A stretch of DNA of 46,799 nucleotides, taken from contig MGTO01000124.1 of the NCBI GenBank assembly GCA_001799485.1, positions 1 through 46,799 of the forward strand. The letters are read 5' to 3'. Of this stretch, positions 1-7,432 are shown one piece after another (position 1 is the first letter of the stretch; every line of letters begins with the position of its first letter). The position numbers were made by a program, and so were the translations under genes. Below the pieces are notes generated by a model, which worked only from the letters and a program-made list of their open reading frames with translations, was not told the DNA's origin and did not search any database. Source of the DNA: Desulfuromonadales bacterium GWC2_61_20 (GTDB lineage: Bacteria > Desulfobacterota > Desulfuromonadia > Desulfuromonadales > UBA2197).

Positions 1-2
1 CC

Positions 3-491
3 CTCGGCTTTTCGGCGCTCTGCCTGGTTGCTCTCTTCGTAGTGAGCGGCTGTTGCGGCATGTGCAGGCAGGGACAGACTGGTGCGGCCGCCCCCTGTTG
101 CCTGAAAGGCGCGGCCGCCGCCGCAGCGATGCCGGCCGCCGAAGGGACGCGCAAAGATGTGTTGTACACCTGCAATTGCGGCCCGGATTGCAAGTGCAAC
201 GCGGTCAGCACCCAGCCGGGCAACTGTGCCTGCGGCAAGCCGATGCGCTGGGCACATATCGTCAAGGTCGAAGGGACCGAGGCGCTCCTCTGCACCTGCG
301 CCGAAGGCTGTGCCTGCAAACTCGACCCGAACGATCCGAGCAAATGCGGCTGCGGCGAAGCGGTCAAACGGGTCGACCTGAAGGGATCGGGACTCTTCTT
401 CTGCAACTGCGGCGGCAGCTGTACCTGCAATACGGTCAGCGACAAAGTAGCCGAGTGCGGCTGCGGTATGCCGTTGAAGCAGCACCAGTAA
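3..491 (+). CDS. cysteine-repeat lipoprotein, 5'-truncated by the window edge
   Basis: The frame is open from the first bases and encodes the hydrophobic end of a lipoprotein signal peptide (ALCLVALFVVSGC) with a lipobox, so the true start lies upstream of the window; the GTG at 42 in the ORF track is inside the signal peptide. After an Ala-rich linker come three tandem repeats with invariant spacing C-x-C-x3-C-x-C-x9-C-x-C-G, starting near bases 171, 291 and 402, giving 18 regularly spaced cysteines. This looks like a metal-binding or thiol-rich module on a membrane-anchored, exported protein; the ligand is not known. I do not recognise the family by name. A hairpin terminator follows about 50 bases after the stop, so this is the last gene of its transcript. 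Confidence 0.8.
   Translation, partial: LGFSALCLVALFVVSGCCGMCRQGQTGAAAPCCLKGAAAAAAMPAAEGTRKDVLYTCNCGPDCKCNAVSTQPGNCACGKPMRWAHIVKVEGTEALLCTCAEGCACKLDPNDPSKCGCGEAVKRVDLKGSGLFFCNCGGSCTCNTVSDKVAECGCGMPLKQHQ
171..470 (+). repeat. three tandem six-cysteine protein repeats
   Basis: Three copies of C-x-C-x3-C-x-C-x9-C-x-C-G begin near 171, 291 and 402, with periods of 120 and 111 bases. Cysteine spacing is identical in all copies while the residues between them differ, so the repeat is held by selection on the cysteines rather than by recent DNA duplication. Confidence 0.85.
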
Positions 492-543
492 GAGAGCGAA
501 GCCGGCCCTACGGCATCGCGGCCGGCATTACTGCTCTCCAGCC

Positions 544-574
544 AGCAACAGCCCGCCCCGCGCGGGCTGTTGCT
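544..574 (+). terminator. intrinsic terminator-like hairpin
   Basis: A perfect 13-bp stem (AGCAACAGCCCGC with its complement, 544-556 and 562-574) and a 5-base loop follow the cysteine-repeat lipoprotein. The downstream T tract is short (GTTTC), so termination may be partial. Confidence 0.65.
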
Positions 575-653
575 GTTTCAACGCCGCCATCCGGGGGAGC
601 GATCTCCCGATGGTGTCAAAGACTGACCTCGGACAGAGAGGGCTTCCTGCCGA

Positions 654-681
654 TTGACCTTGCCAGCATTTCCGCTAGGAT
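654..681 (+). promoter_or_regulatory. candidate sigma70 promoter for the PsiE-like gene
   Basis: TTGACC, a 16-base spacer, then TAGGAT match the -35/-10 consensus at 5/6 and 4/6. It lies between the preceding terminator and the gene start at 749. Prediction from sequence only. Confidence 0.45.
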
Positions 682-748
682 TAAGGCAGTGCATCTCCTT
701 TCGCGGAAATCAGCCGCTTGATTGCAACTGAGCAGGGCGAGGTAAGCA

Positions 749-1288
749 ATGTCGACGCGCATCTTTGGGAATCTCTTTTACCACTGGCCGGAAAAGCTGG
801 TCATCATTGCCCTCTCCCTGATGGTCTCCATCACCATCTTCGTCACCCTGGCGCAGGCAGGGCTGGTTCTCTATCAAGCCATCGTCACCGAACAGTCTTT
901 TCTCAACCACAACGCCTTCATCAAGGTCTTTGGCGCCTTCATGACGGTACTCATCGCCATGGAATTCAACCACACGGTCTTCACCGCCATCAGCGGATCC
1001 ACTCCGACGGTCAAGGTCCGCTCTGTCCTCCTCGTCTCCCTCCTGGCCCTGGCGCGCAAGGTCGTTCTCATCGACCTGCAGGACTACGACTATACCTCCC
1101 TCATCGCCCTGGCGATCCTCATCGCCGGGGTCACCCTGGCCTACTGGGTCGTGGCGCGTTTCGAGCCGCCTCCGGAGAATCTGCAACCTGTGGTCGAGCG
1201 CCTCCGCGCCCTCTTCTCGGAAAACGTGGAGAAGAAGCCGGAAGAAGAAAATCACAAAACCATGCCATTGGGGACACCCCCATCCTGA
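749..1288 (+). CDS. PsiE-like inner-membrane protein
   Basis: This 179-residue protein has about four hydrophobic segments (roughly residues 17-43, 60-78, 90-108 and 113-135) and a charged C-terminal tail. The arrangement, with the polar NHNAFIKVFGAF and MEFNHT segments between helices 1 and 2, resembles the phosphate-starvation-inducible PsiE family, whose biochemical role is unknown. The ATG at 749 follows a GAGG ribosome-binding site at good spacing. A candidate promoter lies upstream. The family assignment rests on pattern resemblance, so the name should be read as PsiE-like only. Confidence 0.75.
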   Translation: MSTRIFGNLFYHWPEKLVIIALSLMVSITIFVTLAQAGLVLYQAIVTEQSFLNHNAFIKVFGAFMTVLIAMEFNHTVFTAISGSTPTVKVRSVLLVSLLALARKVVLIDLQDYDYTSLIALAILIAGVTLAYWVVARFEPPPENLQPVVERLRALFSENVEKKPEEENHKTMPLGTPPS

Positions 1289-1389
1289 CAACCACCATTC
1301 CCTGACGTACGGGTCGGCACCTCATCCGACCTGCACTTAGCAGAATTTTCAAGCCAGGATAGTTTTGACAGAACGAAAAGGAGAAAGTG

Positions 1390-1896
1390 ATGGGATCGAG
1401 AGCACGGGAAATCCTCGGCATGGATGTGGACAAACTCATCGAACTGCTGCGCCGGGCCTACTGCGACGAGTGGCTCGCCTACCACCAGTACTGGCTCGGC
1501 GCCAAACTGGTGAAGGGGCCGATGAAGGATGCCGTCGGCGCCGAACTGCTGCAACATGCCACCGAGGAGTTGCTGCACGCCGACATGGTGACACTGCGCA
1601 TCATCCAGCTCGGCGGGACCCCGCCGACCAAGCCGTCGGAGTGGTATACCCTGACCAATTGCGGCTACGACGCCCCCGACGACCCCTTCGTCAAGACCCT
1701 GCTGGAGCAGAACATCAAGGGGGAACGCTGCGCCATCAACACCTACAAGGAGTTGCTCGATATCACCAAGGACAAGGACCCGATTACTTACAATACGGTC
1801 TTGCAGATTCTGCAGCAGGAGCTTGAGCATGAAGAGGACTTGCAGGCCTTGCTGGAGGACTACGAGTTGATGATGGCGGCGTTCCGCCAAGGCTGA
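1390..1896 (+). CDS. ferritin-like/Dps-like diiron protein
   Basis: This 168-residue all-helical protein carries ferritin-superfamily iron ligands: E27 in the first helix (CDEWLAYHQY), E60 and H63 (EELLHAD), a glutamate in the third helix (KGERCAIN), and E-x-x-H near the C terminus (QELEHEEDL). Such proteins bind iron at a dinuclear site and oxidise Fe2+ with O2 or H2O2. Length and motifs fit the Dps-like or bacterioferritin-like group; cysteines near the site (C25 and the one in GERCAIN) recall archaeal-type DPSL proteins. AAAGGAG sits six bases before ATG 1390, so I prefer it to the GTG at 1387 used in the track. It probably protects an anaerobe against oxidants; that is inference. Confidence 0.85.
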   Translation: MGSRAREILGMDVDKLIELLRRAYCDEWLAYHQYWLGAKLVKGPMKDAVGAELLQHATEELLHADMVTLRIIQLGGTPPTKPSEWYTLTNCGYDAPDDPFVKTLLEQNIKGERCAINTYKELLDITKDKDPITYNTVLQILQQELEHEEDLQALLEDYELMMAAFRQG

Positions 1897-1937
1897 CCGC
1901 ATCCGTGCCAAAACCCCGCAGCAACCTCCTTCTCGCG

Positions 1938-1946
1938 TGCTATGAT
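1938..1946 (+). promoter_or_regulatory. extended -10 promoter for the 59-residue gene
   Basis: TGC followed by TATGAT forms an extended -10 element (TGnTATAAT type) 33 bases before the small-protein start. No good -35 box is visible, which is common with extended -10 promoters. Confidence 0.45.
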
Positions 1947-1978
1947 GTTACTGAGAGCCAACAAAAGGAGGTACCGTC

Positions 1979-2158
1979 ATGAAAGGGACGAAAAGGACAC
2001 AAATGCGACCGCCACGGCCGCAAATCAAAGAGATGAAGCACATGCCGAGCGATCGTGTCCATCACGAACTGCTGGTCCGGCGCAGCACCAACCACAATGT
2101 GCACGTCATCACGGCGCACGGCAACGTGCATCTCGGTCGCAAGGGGCGCAGCAGTTGA
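1979..2158 (+). CDS. 59-residue basic, His-rich protein of unknown function
   Basis: This gene is below the size limit of the ORF track. ATG 1979 follows a near-perfect Shine-Dalgarno sequence (AAAGGAGGT, seven bases upstream) and the frame runs 59 codons to TGA. The protein starts MKGTKRTQMRPPRPQ, has many Lys, Arg and His residues and ends HLGRKGRSS. It has no membrane segment or signal peptide. An extended -10 lies upstream and a U-tract hairpin downstream, so it forms a one-gene transcription unit. I do not recognise a family; charge alone would be compatible with nucleic-acid binding, which is not evidence for it. Confidence 0.65.
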   Translation: MKGTKRTQMRPPRPQIKEMKHMPSDRVHHELLVRRSTNHNVHVITAHGNVHLGRKGRSS

Positions 2159-2225
2159 TTCGGCTTTCCGGCAATCGGCGCGGAAGATGGCGTGAGCCTC
2201 CAGGAAATGCAGTTGTTGCCTCTTC

Positions 2226-2249
2226 AGCCCGCCTCGCGCGGGCTTTTTT
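2226..2249 (+). terminator. intrinsic terminator
   Basis: AGCCCGC (2226-2232) pairs with GCGGGCT (2238-2244) over a 5-base loop and runs into six T's. It closes the transcript of the 59-residue gene. Confidence 0.8.
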
Positions 2250-2305
2250 CTGTTCCGCGCCCAAAGCTGCCCAGTGCGGCTGTCGTCTCTCTCCACCCCG
2301 CTCCA

Positions 2306-2334
2306 TTGACCGTACGGTCATCCTCGGCTATCCT
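2306..2334 (+). promoter_or_regulatory. PilZ gene promoter with overlapping palindromic operator
   Basis: TTGACC, a 17-base spacer and TATCCT form a candidate sigma70 promoter 36 bases before the PilZ start. A perfect 14-base palindrome, TGACCGTACGGTCA (2307-2320), covers most of the -35 box. Palindromes of this form are typical operators of TetR-family repressors; no such regulator is encoded in the window. Confidence 0.5.
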
Positions 2335-2369
2335 TGCAGCCACCCCCCTCGCCATGACAAGGGAACTCT

Positions 2370-2726
2370 ATGACTACCCACCGCCCGCCCAGGCTCCCCG
2401 AGAAGCGAAAATCTCCTCGTGTCGACAAGCTTTACTTGATCGCCTATGTCCCCCAGAACGACGGCCCGCAAAAGACGCAAATCTCGCTGGGACGCACCCT
2501 GAATATCAGCCCGTCCGGGGTTGCGATGGAAATATACCGCGAGATCCCCTTGGGGACAGCCCTCGAACTGGAGATCGACTTCGACGATGTGACGGTTTCG
2601 GCCTGGGGCAAGGTCATCAGAAGCGACGACCTCGGCGGCGGGGACTTTACTGTCGCCATCAAATTCGATGAGCAGCAGGTACAGATGTCGGCGCGACTTG
2701 CGGCGCTGTTGCAGCAGGAGCCATAG
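2370..2726 (+). CDS. PilZ-domain c-di-GMP-binding protein
   Basis: This 118-residue protein is a single PilZ domain. The c-di-GMP-binding signature is present as R-x3-R (RKSPR, residues 13-17) followed by N-x-S-x2-G (NISPSG, about residues 48-53), with the beta-barrel core behind it. PilZ proteins sense c-di-GMP and act on motility, polysaccharide or pilus machinery through partners; a lone domain gives no hint of the partner. ATG 2370 follows AGGGA at six bases. The gene is alone between a terminator upstream and a bidirectional terminator downstream, and its promoter carries a palindromic operator. Confidence 0.9.
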   Translation: MTTHRPPRLPEKRKSPRVDKLYLIAYVPQNDGPQKTQISLGRTLNISPSGVAMEIYREIPLGTALELEIDFDDVTVSAWGKVIRSDDLGGGDFTVAIKFDEQQVQMSARLAALLQQEP

Positions 2727-2747
2727 GCCCTGGCACCCCTCTTTTCG

Positions 2748-2785
2748 ACACAAAAAAGCCTGCTGATTAGCAGGCTTTTTTGTGT
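2748..2785. terminator. bidirectional terminator between convergent genes
   Basis: A perfect 17-bp inverted repeat (ACACAAAAAAGCCTGCT and complement) around a GATT loop has A-rich and T-rich flanks, so it can terminate the PilZ transcript on plus and the L,D-transpeptidase transcript on minus. Confidence 0.9.
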
Positions 2786-2800
2786 CATCGGGACCTCGGA

Positions 2801-4426
2801 TCACAGCACGGCACTGAGCCCCGAATCGCGCTGATACAGATCGGGGCGAAACTGGACCTCCCCGTTGTCTTCGATCCAGGCTGTCCAGTAGACGATGTGG
2901 ATCGGCCTCGGCTCCGGCAGATGAACGATGCGGCCGCCGCCTTCGTCGAGGGCTGCCGTGAGCGCCGCAACGCTGGCGTAGGAGGTGCCGGCGAGCAGCC
3001 GCAGGGCGAGTTCGCGCGGCTTAGCGACACGAATACAGCCGGAGCTGAATGCCGGAGTTGTCGCGGAGAAAAGGGATCGGGACGGAGTATCGTGCAGGTA
3101 GATACGCTCGTCATTGGGGACGATGAATTTGAGCCGGCCGAGGGCATTGTGTGGGCCAGGCTCCTGGACCAGATGATAGGGAAAGTTCTCCCGCCCCAGA
3201 GACGACCAATCGATGGAGGCGGGGTCGAGTTCGTCCCCGTTCCGGTGCCCGGCAGCATAGACGTGAAAACCGCGACGGATCAGGTAGCTGGCATCCGCTT
3301 GCGCAAGGGGCAGGAGATCGGCGACGGCGATACTATGGGGCACATCCCATTGCGGATTGAGTACGACGGCGGTAATCGTGCTGGAAAAGTTCGGGGTCTG
3401 CCGGGCCTGGCGGCCGACAATGACCCGCATCGCCAAGGTAACGCGCTTCTTATCCCAGAGTTGCAAGGTAAAGCCGGGGATGTTGACGAGGAGGGCGCGC
3501 TCGGAGAAATTGCGCGACAGCCAGCGACGGCGTTCGAGATTGAGGGCCAGCTGCCTGGCGCGAGCAGACGCCGGGACATTGAGCGCCGCCCGAGTTTTCG
3601 CCCCGACGACACCATTGACGGCGAGCCCGTAACGGCGCTGGAAAGTGCGGACCGCAGCCTCCAGCTGCGCGTCGAAGCACTCGCCATTGAGCGCTACGGC
3701 GGGCAGCTCCCCTTCACTGGCCAGACGCTGGCGCAGAAGGGAGACGCTCCGCCCGGTACTCCCCCGGCGGAGCACGGGCTGGTCAGGAATTCGTGGCCAG
3801 CCGCCGTTTTCCGCAATCTTTTGGTAACGCTGCCAGGCCGCGCGCAGGGCCGCATAGTCGGGATGGGTGGGGAGCAGACTCTGGAGCGTGGTCCGCACCT
3901 GGCCACCGACCAGAGCCCGATCGAGGAGCTGTGCCAGCTCGCGCGGAGCTTCGGGTGACGGCTCGCGTCCATGGGCATGCGCAGGGGCTGAGCGGCCATG
4001 GTGAAAGTCGCAGGCGAGTTGAAAAAAGGCATCACTGAGGAGCAATTCTAGATCGTTCGCCAATTCACCGACGGGGGTCAAAAGATAACGACGGCGCAAG
4101 ACATCAAGGGCCGCAGCATGATAGTGACGCGGCTCGAGTCCCTCTTCCGCCGCGGCAGCGATCACGTCGAGAAGTTCCACCGCCCCCGGACGCAGGTATG
4201 AACCGATGGTCCAGACGGGTTGATAGGCGTGCCCTTCGTAAAAGGCGACCAGCGCAGGAGTCTGATAAAGCGGCTCGGCGGCAACCTCCATCCGCAGGGG
4301 CGCACCGACCCCTTGCAGCCGTTGTTGCAGACCGGAGCCGAGATCGAGGGCGTGCGTTGTCTGCGGCCAGGACCCGAGCAAGGCGAGAACGAGCCAACTT
4401 CGGAGCAAGTCGTTGCGTGTGACCAT
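2801..4426 (-). CDS. L,D-transpeptidase of the YcbB/LdtD type
   Basis: The 541-residue protein has an N-terminal signal peptide or anchor (LLRSWLVLALLGSW), an N-terminal scaffold domain, a PG_binding_1 domain (about 225-285, LRRGSTGRSVSLLRQRL) and a C-terminal YkuD catalytic domain. The active-site signature is complete: H445 in YLHDTPSR and the nucleophile C464 in FSSGCIRV. The enzyme acts in the periplasm and makes 3-3 (mDAP-mDAP) peptidoglycan crosslinks or attaches proteins to the wall. Architecture and length fit E. coli YcbB (LdtD) rather than the small ErfK type. It is transcribed alone, divergent from corA and convergent with the PilZ gene. Confidence 0.93.
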   Translation of the reverse strand: MVTRNDLLRSWLVLALLGSWPQTTHALDLGSGLQQRLQGVGAPLRMEVAAEPLYQTPALVAFYEGHAYQPVWTIGSYLRPGAVELLDVIAAAAEEGLEPRHYHAAALDVLRRRYLLTPVGELANDLELLLSDAFFQLACDFHHGRSAPAHAHGREPSPEAPRELAQLLDRALVGGQVRTTLQSLLPTHPDYAALRAAWQRYQKIAENGGWPRIPDQPVLRRGSTGRSVSLLRQRLASEGELPAVALNGECFDAQLEAAVRTFQRRYGLAVNGVVGAKTRAALNVPASARARQLALNLERRRWLSRNFSERALLVNIPGFTLQLWDKKRVTLAMRVIVGRQARQTPNFSSTITAVVLNPQWDVPHSIAVADLLPLAQADASYLIRRGFHVYAAGHRNGDELDPASIDWSSLGRENFPYHLVQEPGPHNALGRLKFIVPNDERIYLHDTPSRSLFSATTPAFSSGCIRVAKPRELALRLLAGTSYASVAALTAALDEGGGRIVHLPEPRPIHIVYWTAWIEDNGEVQFRPDLYQRDSGLSAVL

Positions 4427-4540
4427 ACCACCCGTATCGAATCGAGGGAAAAAGATGTGAAGACTGTGCCGGCACCTGGGAACAGCCTCTCATCCTCTTC
4501 CCCCGCTGTCAAAGATTTTCCCCATAGTTGCAACCAACGA

Positions 4541-4569
4541 TTGACCTTGAGCCCGGCTTGTTCTAATCT
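4541..4569 (+). promoter_or_regulatory. candidate corA promoter
   Basis: TTGACC, 17 bases, TAATCT in the divergent intergenic region. The -35 is strong (5/6), the -10 weak (3/6). Confidence 0.35.
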
Positions 4570-4678
4570 GATGCCGGTTTTCCTCTGCCTGGAATGCGGT
4601 CCGGCACTTCTCGCCGCCGCCTGCGACAAGGAGCCCTTCCCGGTCGATCCAAGTCAGGGACAGCGAGGGGATGGCATC

Positions 4679-5641
4679 ATGCTGCGAGTCTTCAACTTTC
4701 AGGGCAACAAGGTCGCCGAGATTCATATCGAGGCTGAAAACCTGGCCAGAACCATCGCCGCCGCCGGATGGATCGATGTCCTCGATCCGACGGAAGAGGA
4801 GCGTGACGAGCTCGAGCAATATCTGCGGACCGAGCTTCCCGAGTCTGACGATGTCGAAGAGATCGAATCGTCGGCCCGCTACTTTATCGACAGCGCCGGG
4901 ATGCACGTCCACTCCCTCTTTCTCGGCCAGTCCGAGGGGCGCCACACCACCGTCACTGTTGCCTTCATCCTGCAGCCTGACCGGCTTATCTCCCTGCGCG
5001 AAGAAGACTCCCCCGACTTTCGTCTTTTGCGCATGCGCGCCCGCCGCGGCCAGATCGAGGCGGGGAATCCCCTCGATTTTCTCCTTTCCATCTTCGAGCA
5101 CAAGGTCGAGAATCTGGCCGACACCCTCGAAGATATCCATCGCGAACTGGAAAAGGTCAGCGAGATGGTTCTGGAGGAAGCTCAGGCGGCCGAGGGACAT
5201 CTCGAAGAGGCCATCGGCGAGTTGGCCCGTCTGGAAAACAGTAACGGGAAAGTCCGCCTCTGCCTCATGGACACCCAACGTTCCATCTCCTTTTTGCAGA
5301 AACATCAGCGTTACCCGGCGGAACACTTCGCCACCGCCCACGATATCATGCGCGACGTCGAAACCCTCCTCTCCCACACCACTTTCCTCTTTGAGAAGAT
5401 CAACTTCCTCATGGATACGGCCCAAGGTTTTATCAACATCGAACAGAATCAGGTCATCAAGATCTTTTCCATCGCCGCCGTCGTTTTTCTGCCGCCGACC
5501 ATGGTCGCCAGTATCTATGGCATGAACTTCCAGTTCTTCCCCGAACTCGGCTGGCGCTATGGCTATCTCTGGGCCCTGGCGGTGATGGTCGTCTCGGGAA
5601 TTGCCCCCTATTGGTATTTCAAGCGCAAGGGATGGTTGTAA
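4679..5641 (+). CDS. corA: CorA-family Mg2+/Co2+ transport protein
   Basis: From ATG 4679 the protein is 320 residues, the usual CorA length; the track start at 4220 runs through the intergenic region. A long acidic cytoplasmic domain with helical segments (about residues 1-255) is followed by two C-terminal membrane helices. The first ends in the family signature GMN (SIYGMNFQF), which forms the pore selectivity filter, and a basic KRKGWL tail closes the protein. CorA channels import Mg2+ as pentamers gated by cytoplasmic Mg2+. A GAGGGG ribosome-binding site precedes the start. It is a single gene ending at a strong hairpin. Confidence 0.95.
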   Translation: MLRVFNFQGNKVAEIHIEAENLARTIAAAGWIDVLDPTEEERDELEQYLRTELPESDDVEEIESSARYFIDSAGMHVHSLFLGQSEGRHTTVTVAFILQPDRLISLREEDSPDFRLLRMRARRGQIEAGNPLDFLLSIFEHKVENLADTLEDIHRELEKVSEMVLEEAQAAEGHLEEAIGELARLENSNGKVRLCLMDTQRSISFLQKHQRYPAEHFATAHDIMRDVETLLSHTTFLFEKINFLMDTAQGFINIEQNQVIKIFSIAAVVFLPPTMVASIYGMNFQFFPELGWRYGYLWALAVMVVSGIAPYWYFKRKGWL

Positions 5642-5669
5642 CCGCCACCTTCCCCACCTCAATTCAAAG

Positions 5670-5701
5670 CGCAAAGAGCCCGCATTCGCGGGCTCTTTGC
5701 G
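5670..5701 (+). terminator. corA terminator
   Basis: A 14-bp perfect stem (CGCAAAGAGCCCGC and complement) with loop ATTC. The stem's right arm includes CTCTTT; the following T tract is poor. It may also serve the opposing zinc-protein gene. Confidence 0.7.
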
Positions 5702-5717
5702 TATAACGGCGGTCTCG

Positions 5718-5918
5718 TCAATGCAGCCCCGGCGTGGCGCAGAAAAGACAGATCGGCTGCAACTCGTAGAGGCGGCTCTCGACATTGTAAACCGAGCGCA
5801 CCTGCAGATGCGCCGGGCAGGTGATCTTGAAGCAGACGGCGCAGGCCTGGCCCTCACCAAGGGTCGAGCGGGCATCGCAGACGTGACAAATCCACGGGCT
5901 GTTGGCGTCTTCACTCAT
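5718..5918 (-). CDS. small double zinc-knuckle protein
   Basis: This 66-residue protein has four Cys pairs or Cys/His pairs: CHVC (11-14), CAVC (26-29), C34 with H37, and CLFC (57-60), the layout of a double zinc-binding module (treble-clef or FYVE-like). It has no membrane segment. I do not recognise a named family and assign no role beyond likely structural zinc binding. It lies 48 bases upstream of the end of the large lipoprotein gene on the same strand, but gene order on minus puts the lipoprotein first, so the two could be cotranscribed. Confidence 0.65.
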   Translation of the reverse strand: MSEDANSPWICHVCDARSTLGEGQACAVCFKITCPAHLQVRSVYNVESRLYELQPICLFCATPGLH

Positions 5919-5966
5919 GGCGTGCTTCCGGCAGGGTTTCGTCGCTTGTGAGGCGGCCCCTTTCGC

Positions 5967-7124
5967 CTACTGGTACTGGATATACAGGGGTTGGGGATTG
6001 AGTCGAAGCAGGTCTGCCGGCGCCATCAATGGATCCCCCTTCTTGGTGTCATTATGATAGAAGATCTTGAAACCGGTATATTGCACCGGTTCGGCGACCA
6101 CGTAATCCCGGTACGAGGTACGCTTCAACCACGACCCGCCCCAGCCATCCATGTGCATGACCACCTGCACCTCGGGACGCAACACGATCTTGCGGGCATT
6201 GGTGACACCATTCTGGGTAAAACGATGGACCGTCAACACTTTCGGCGGCAGCTTGTATTTCTGCACCAGACCCTGCAGGAATTCGGTGACGAAATTGATT
6301 TCAGCCGCATCGTAAGTACCGATTTTGGTTCCGGGGACGACGAGGCTGGTCACCAGATTGAACTCGGGATCGATGCCGAGATGAACATCGGGGTTTTTCA
6401 GGATCCACTCGAAACGGGGGAGGAGGGTGCGGATGTCCTCATGTCCAGTCTGGATATCGAGAAAGAGGAGGGCCTTTTCTTCCTTGGCCCAGGCATAGAC
6501 CATATTGACCATGTCATCATCCATGATCTTACGGTATTTACCCGATTTCCCGGGGATGTCCTGCGCCACCACGGCAACGAGGTGCAGGGCCGGTTGCACC
6601 GGCAGCTTCGGATCGGCCTTCTCCCACTCGTTTACTTCCTCCTTGAGGCGCTTGAGCATCTCCTCCTTGGGGTACTGGCCGAGAGCACCCATGCGCCGCG
6701 ACATGGGATTGCCGTAATAGGCGACGATGCGCTTGGCCGGGAGAATTGCTCCCGGCAGCGGTTCCGAGCAAGCAACCGGCCAGCCGCACTTGCGCGCGAA
6801 CTCGGGATCCTCGCCGGCTAGCCGGCCCGACTTCGCCGCCACCGGCTTGACCGCAGCCGCCGGGACCGCAGACGGAACCGCCGCCGCTTCGGGGCCGACG
6901 CCGGGCGCCACCGGCGAAGTCGGCGCCGGCGGCACAACGACTGCGGCTGGCACCGGCAGCTCCGGCGGCAAGGTCGGCGGGTTTTCGATCTTAACGCTTG
7001 GCAGGGGGGGGTCGGCGATCGCGCGCGGGGCTGCAGGCTTGTCCGCCCAGCAGCCGGCAAGAAAGAAAGTAAGACTGATAAGGAAAAGGACCCGGGGACG
7101 AGAAGGCAAGGAAAGGGATAGCAC
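5967..7124 (-). CDS. large lipoprotein with a probable TIM-barrel-like domain
   Basis: The GTG at 7124 is chosen because an AAGGA ribosome-binding site precedes it and the lipoprotein signal peptide (RVLFLISLTFFLAGC) then sits at the N terminus; the track start at 7226 adds an implausible 34 residues. The 385-residue product has a Pro/Ala/Val-rich linker (about residues 23-110) and a globular domain starting KRIVAYYGNP. That domain has the beta-alpha rhythm of a TIM barrel, with acidic residues at strand ends (LFLDIQTGHED, HLGIDPEF), as in glycoside hydrolases. It would sit in the envelope. No enzyme activity can be assigned from sequence alone. Confidence 0.8.
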   Translation of the reverse strand: MLSLSLPSRPRVLFLISLTFFLAGCWADKPAAPRAIADPPLPSVKIENPPTLPPELPVPAAVVVPPAPTSPVAPGVGPEAAAVPSAVPAAAVKPVAAKSGRLAGEDPEFARKCGWPVACSEPLPGAILPAKRIVAYYGNPMSRRMGALGQYPKEEMLKRLKEEVNEWEKADPKLPVQPALHLVAVVAQDIPGKSGKYRKIMDDDMVNMVYAWAKEEKALLFLDIQTGHEDIRTLLPRFEWILKNPDVHLGIDPEFNLVTSLVVPGTKIGTYDAAEINFVTEFLQGLVQKYKLPPKVLTVHRFTQNGVTNARKIVLRPEVQVVMHMDGWGGSWLKRTSYRDYVVAEPVQYTGFKIFYHNDTKKGDPLMAPADLLRLNPQPLYIQYQ

Positions 7125-7432
7125 TGATTCATCCTTCTGGGAATTATGGCGGCAACCGGTTGCCCGGCGGGATTGAAGCATCATCTTTTTTTGGCGATTG
7201 ATAATGCAAATCGCGACACTCCGCAAGCTTTTTCTTCACTTGCGAAAAAATACTGTAACTTACTGATCCTTCGTCTTTCTCACCCTGTTCTTTTCCTCCC
7301 GCGAGGGGATCTCGGCTTAAACATCGGAAGGGAACGGGGCATAGCCGTAATTTCTGTTGTGTACGACCTGCGGAAGGTTGTAAAATCGCCAACGTACGTG
7401 AAATGACTTCCACCACGACAAGGAGCGCGCGC
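7125..7432. other. 308-base divergent intergenic region
   Basis: This gap separates the lipoprotein gene (minus) from the dehydrogenase gene (plus). It is AT-richer than its surroundings. Apart from the candidate plus-strand promoter near 7357-7386, I see no gene, RNA or strong repeat. Confidence 0.5.
7357..7386 (+). promoter_or_regulatory. candidate promoter for the dehydrogenase gene
   Basis: TTGTGT, 18 bases, TAAAAT; the -10 is good, the -35 weak. It lies 47 bases before the start codon. Confidence 0.35.

Noticed and set aside
2780-3958. 392-codon plus-strand ORF
   Set aside because: Antisense to the L,D-transpeptidase gene, whose catalytic motifs are intact.
4220-4678. N-terminal extension of CorA in the ORF track
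   Set aside because: It runs through the divergent intergenic region and into the opposite gene; ATG 4679 has a ribosome-binding site and gives the family length.
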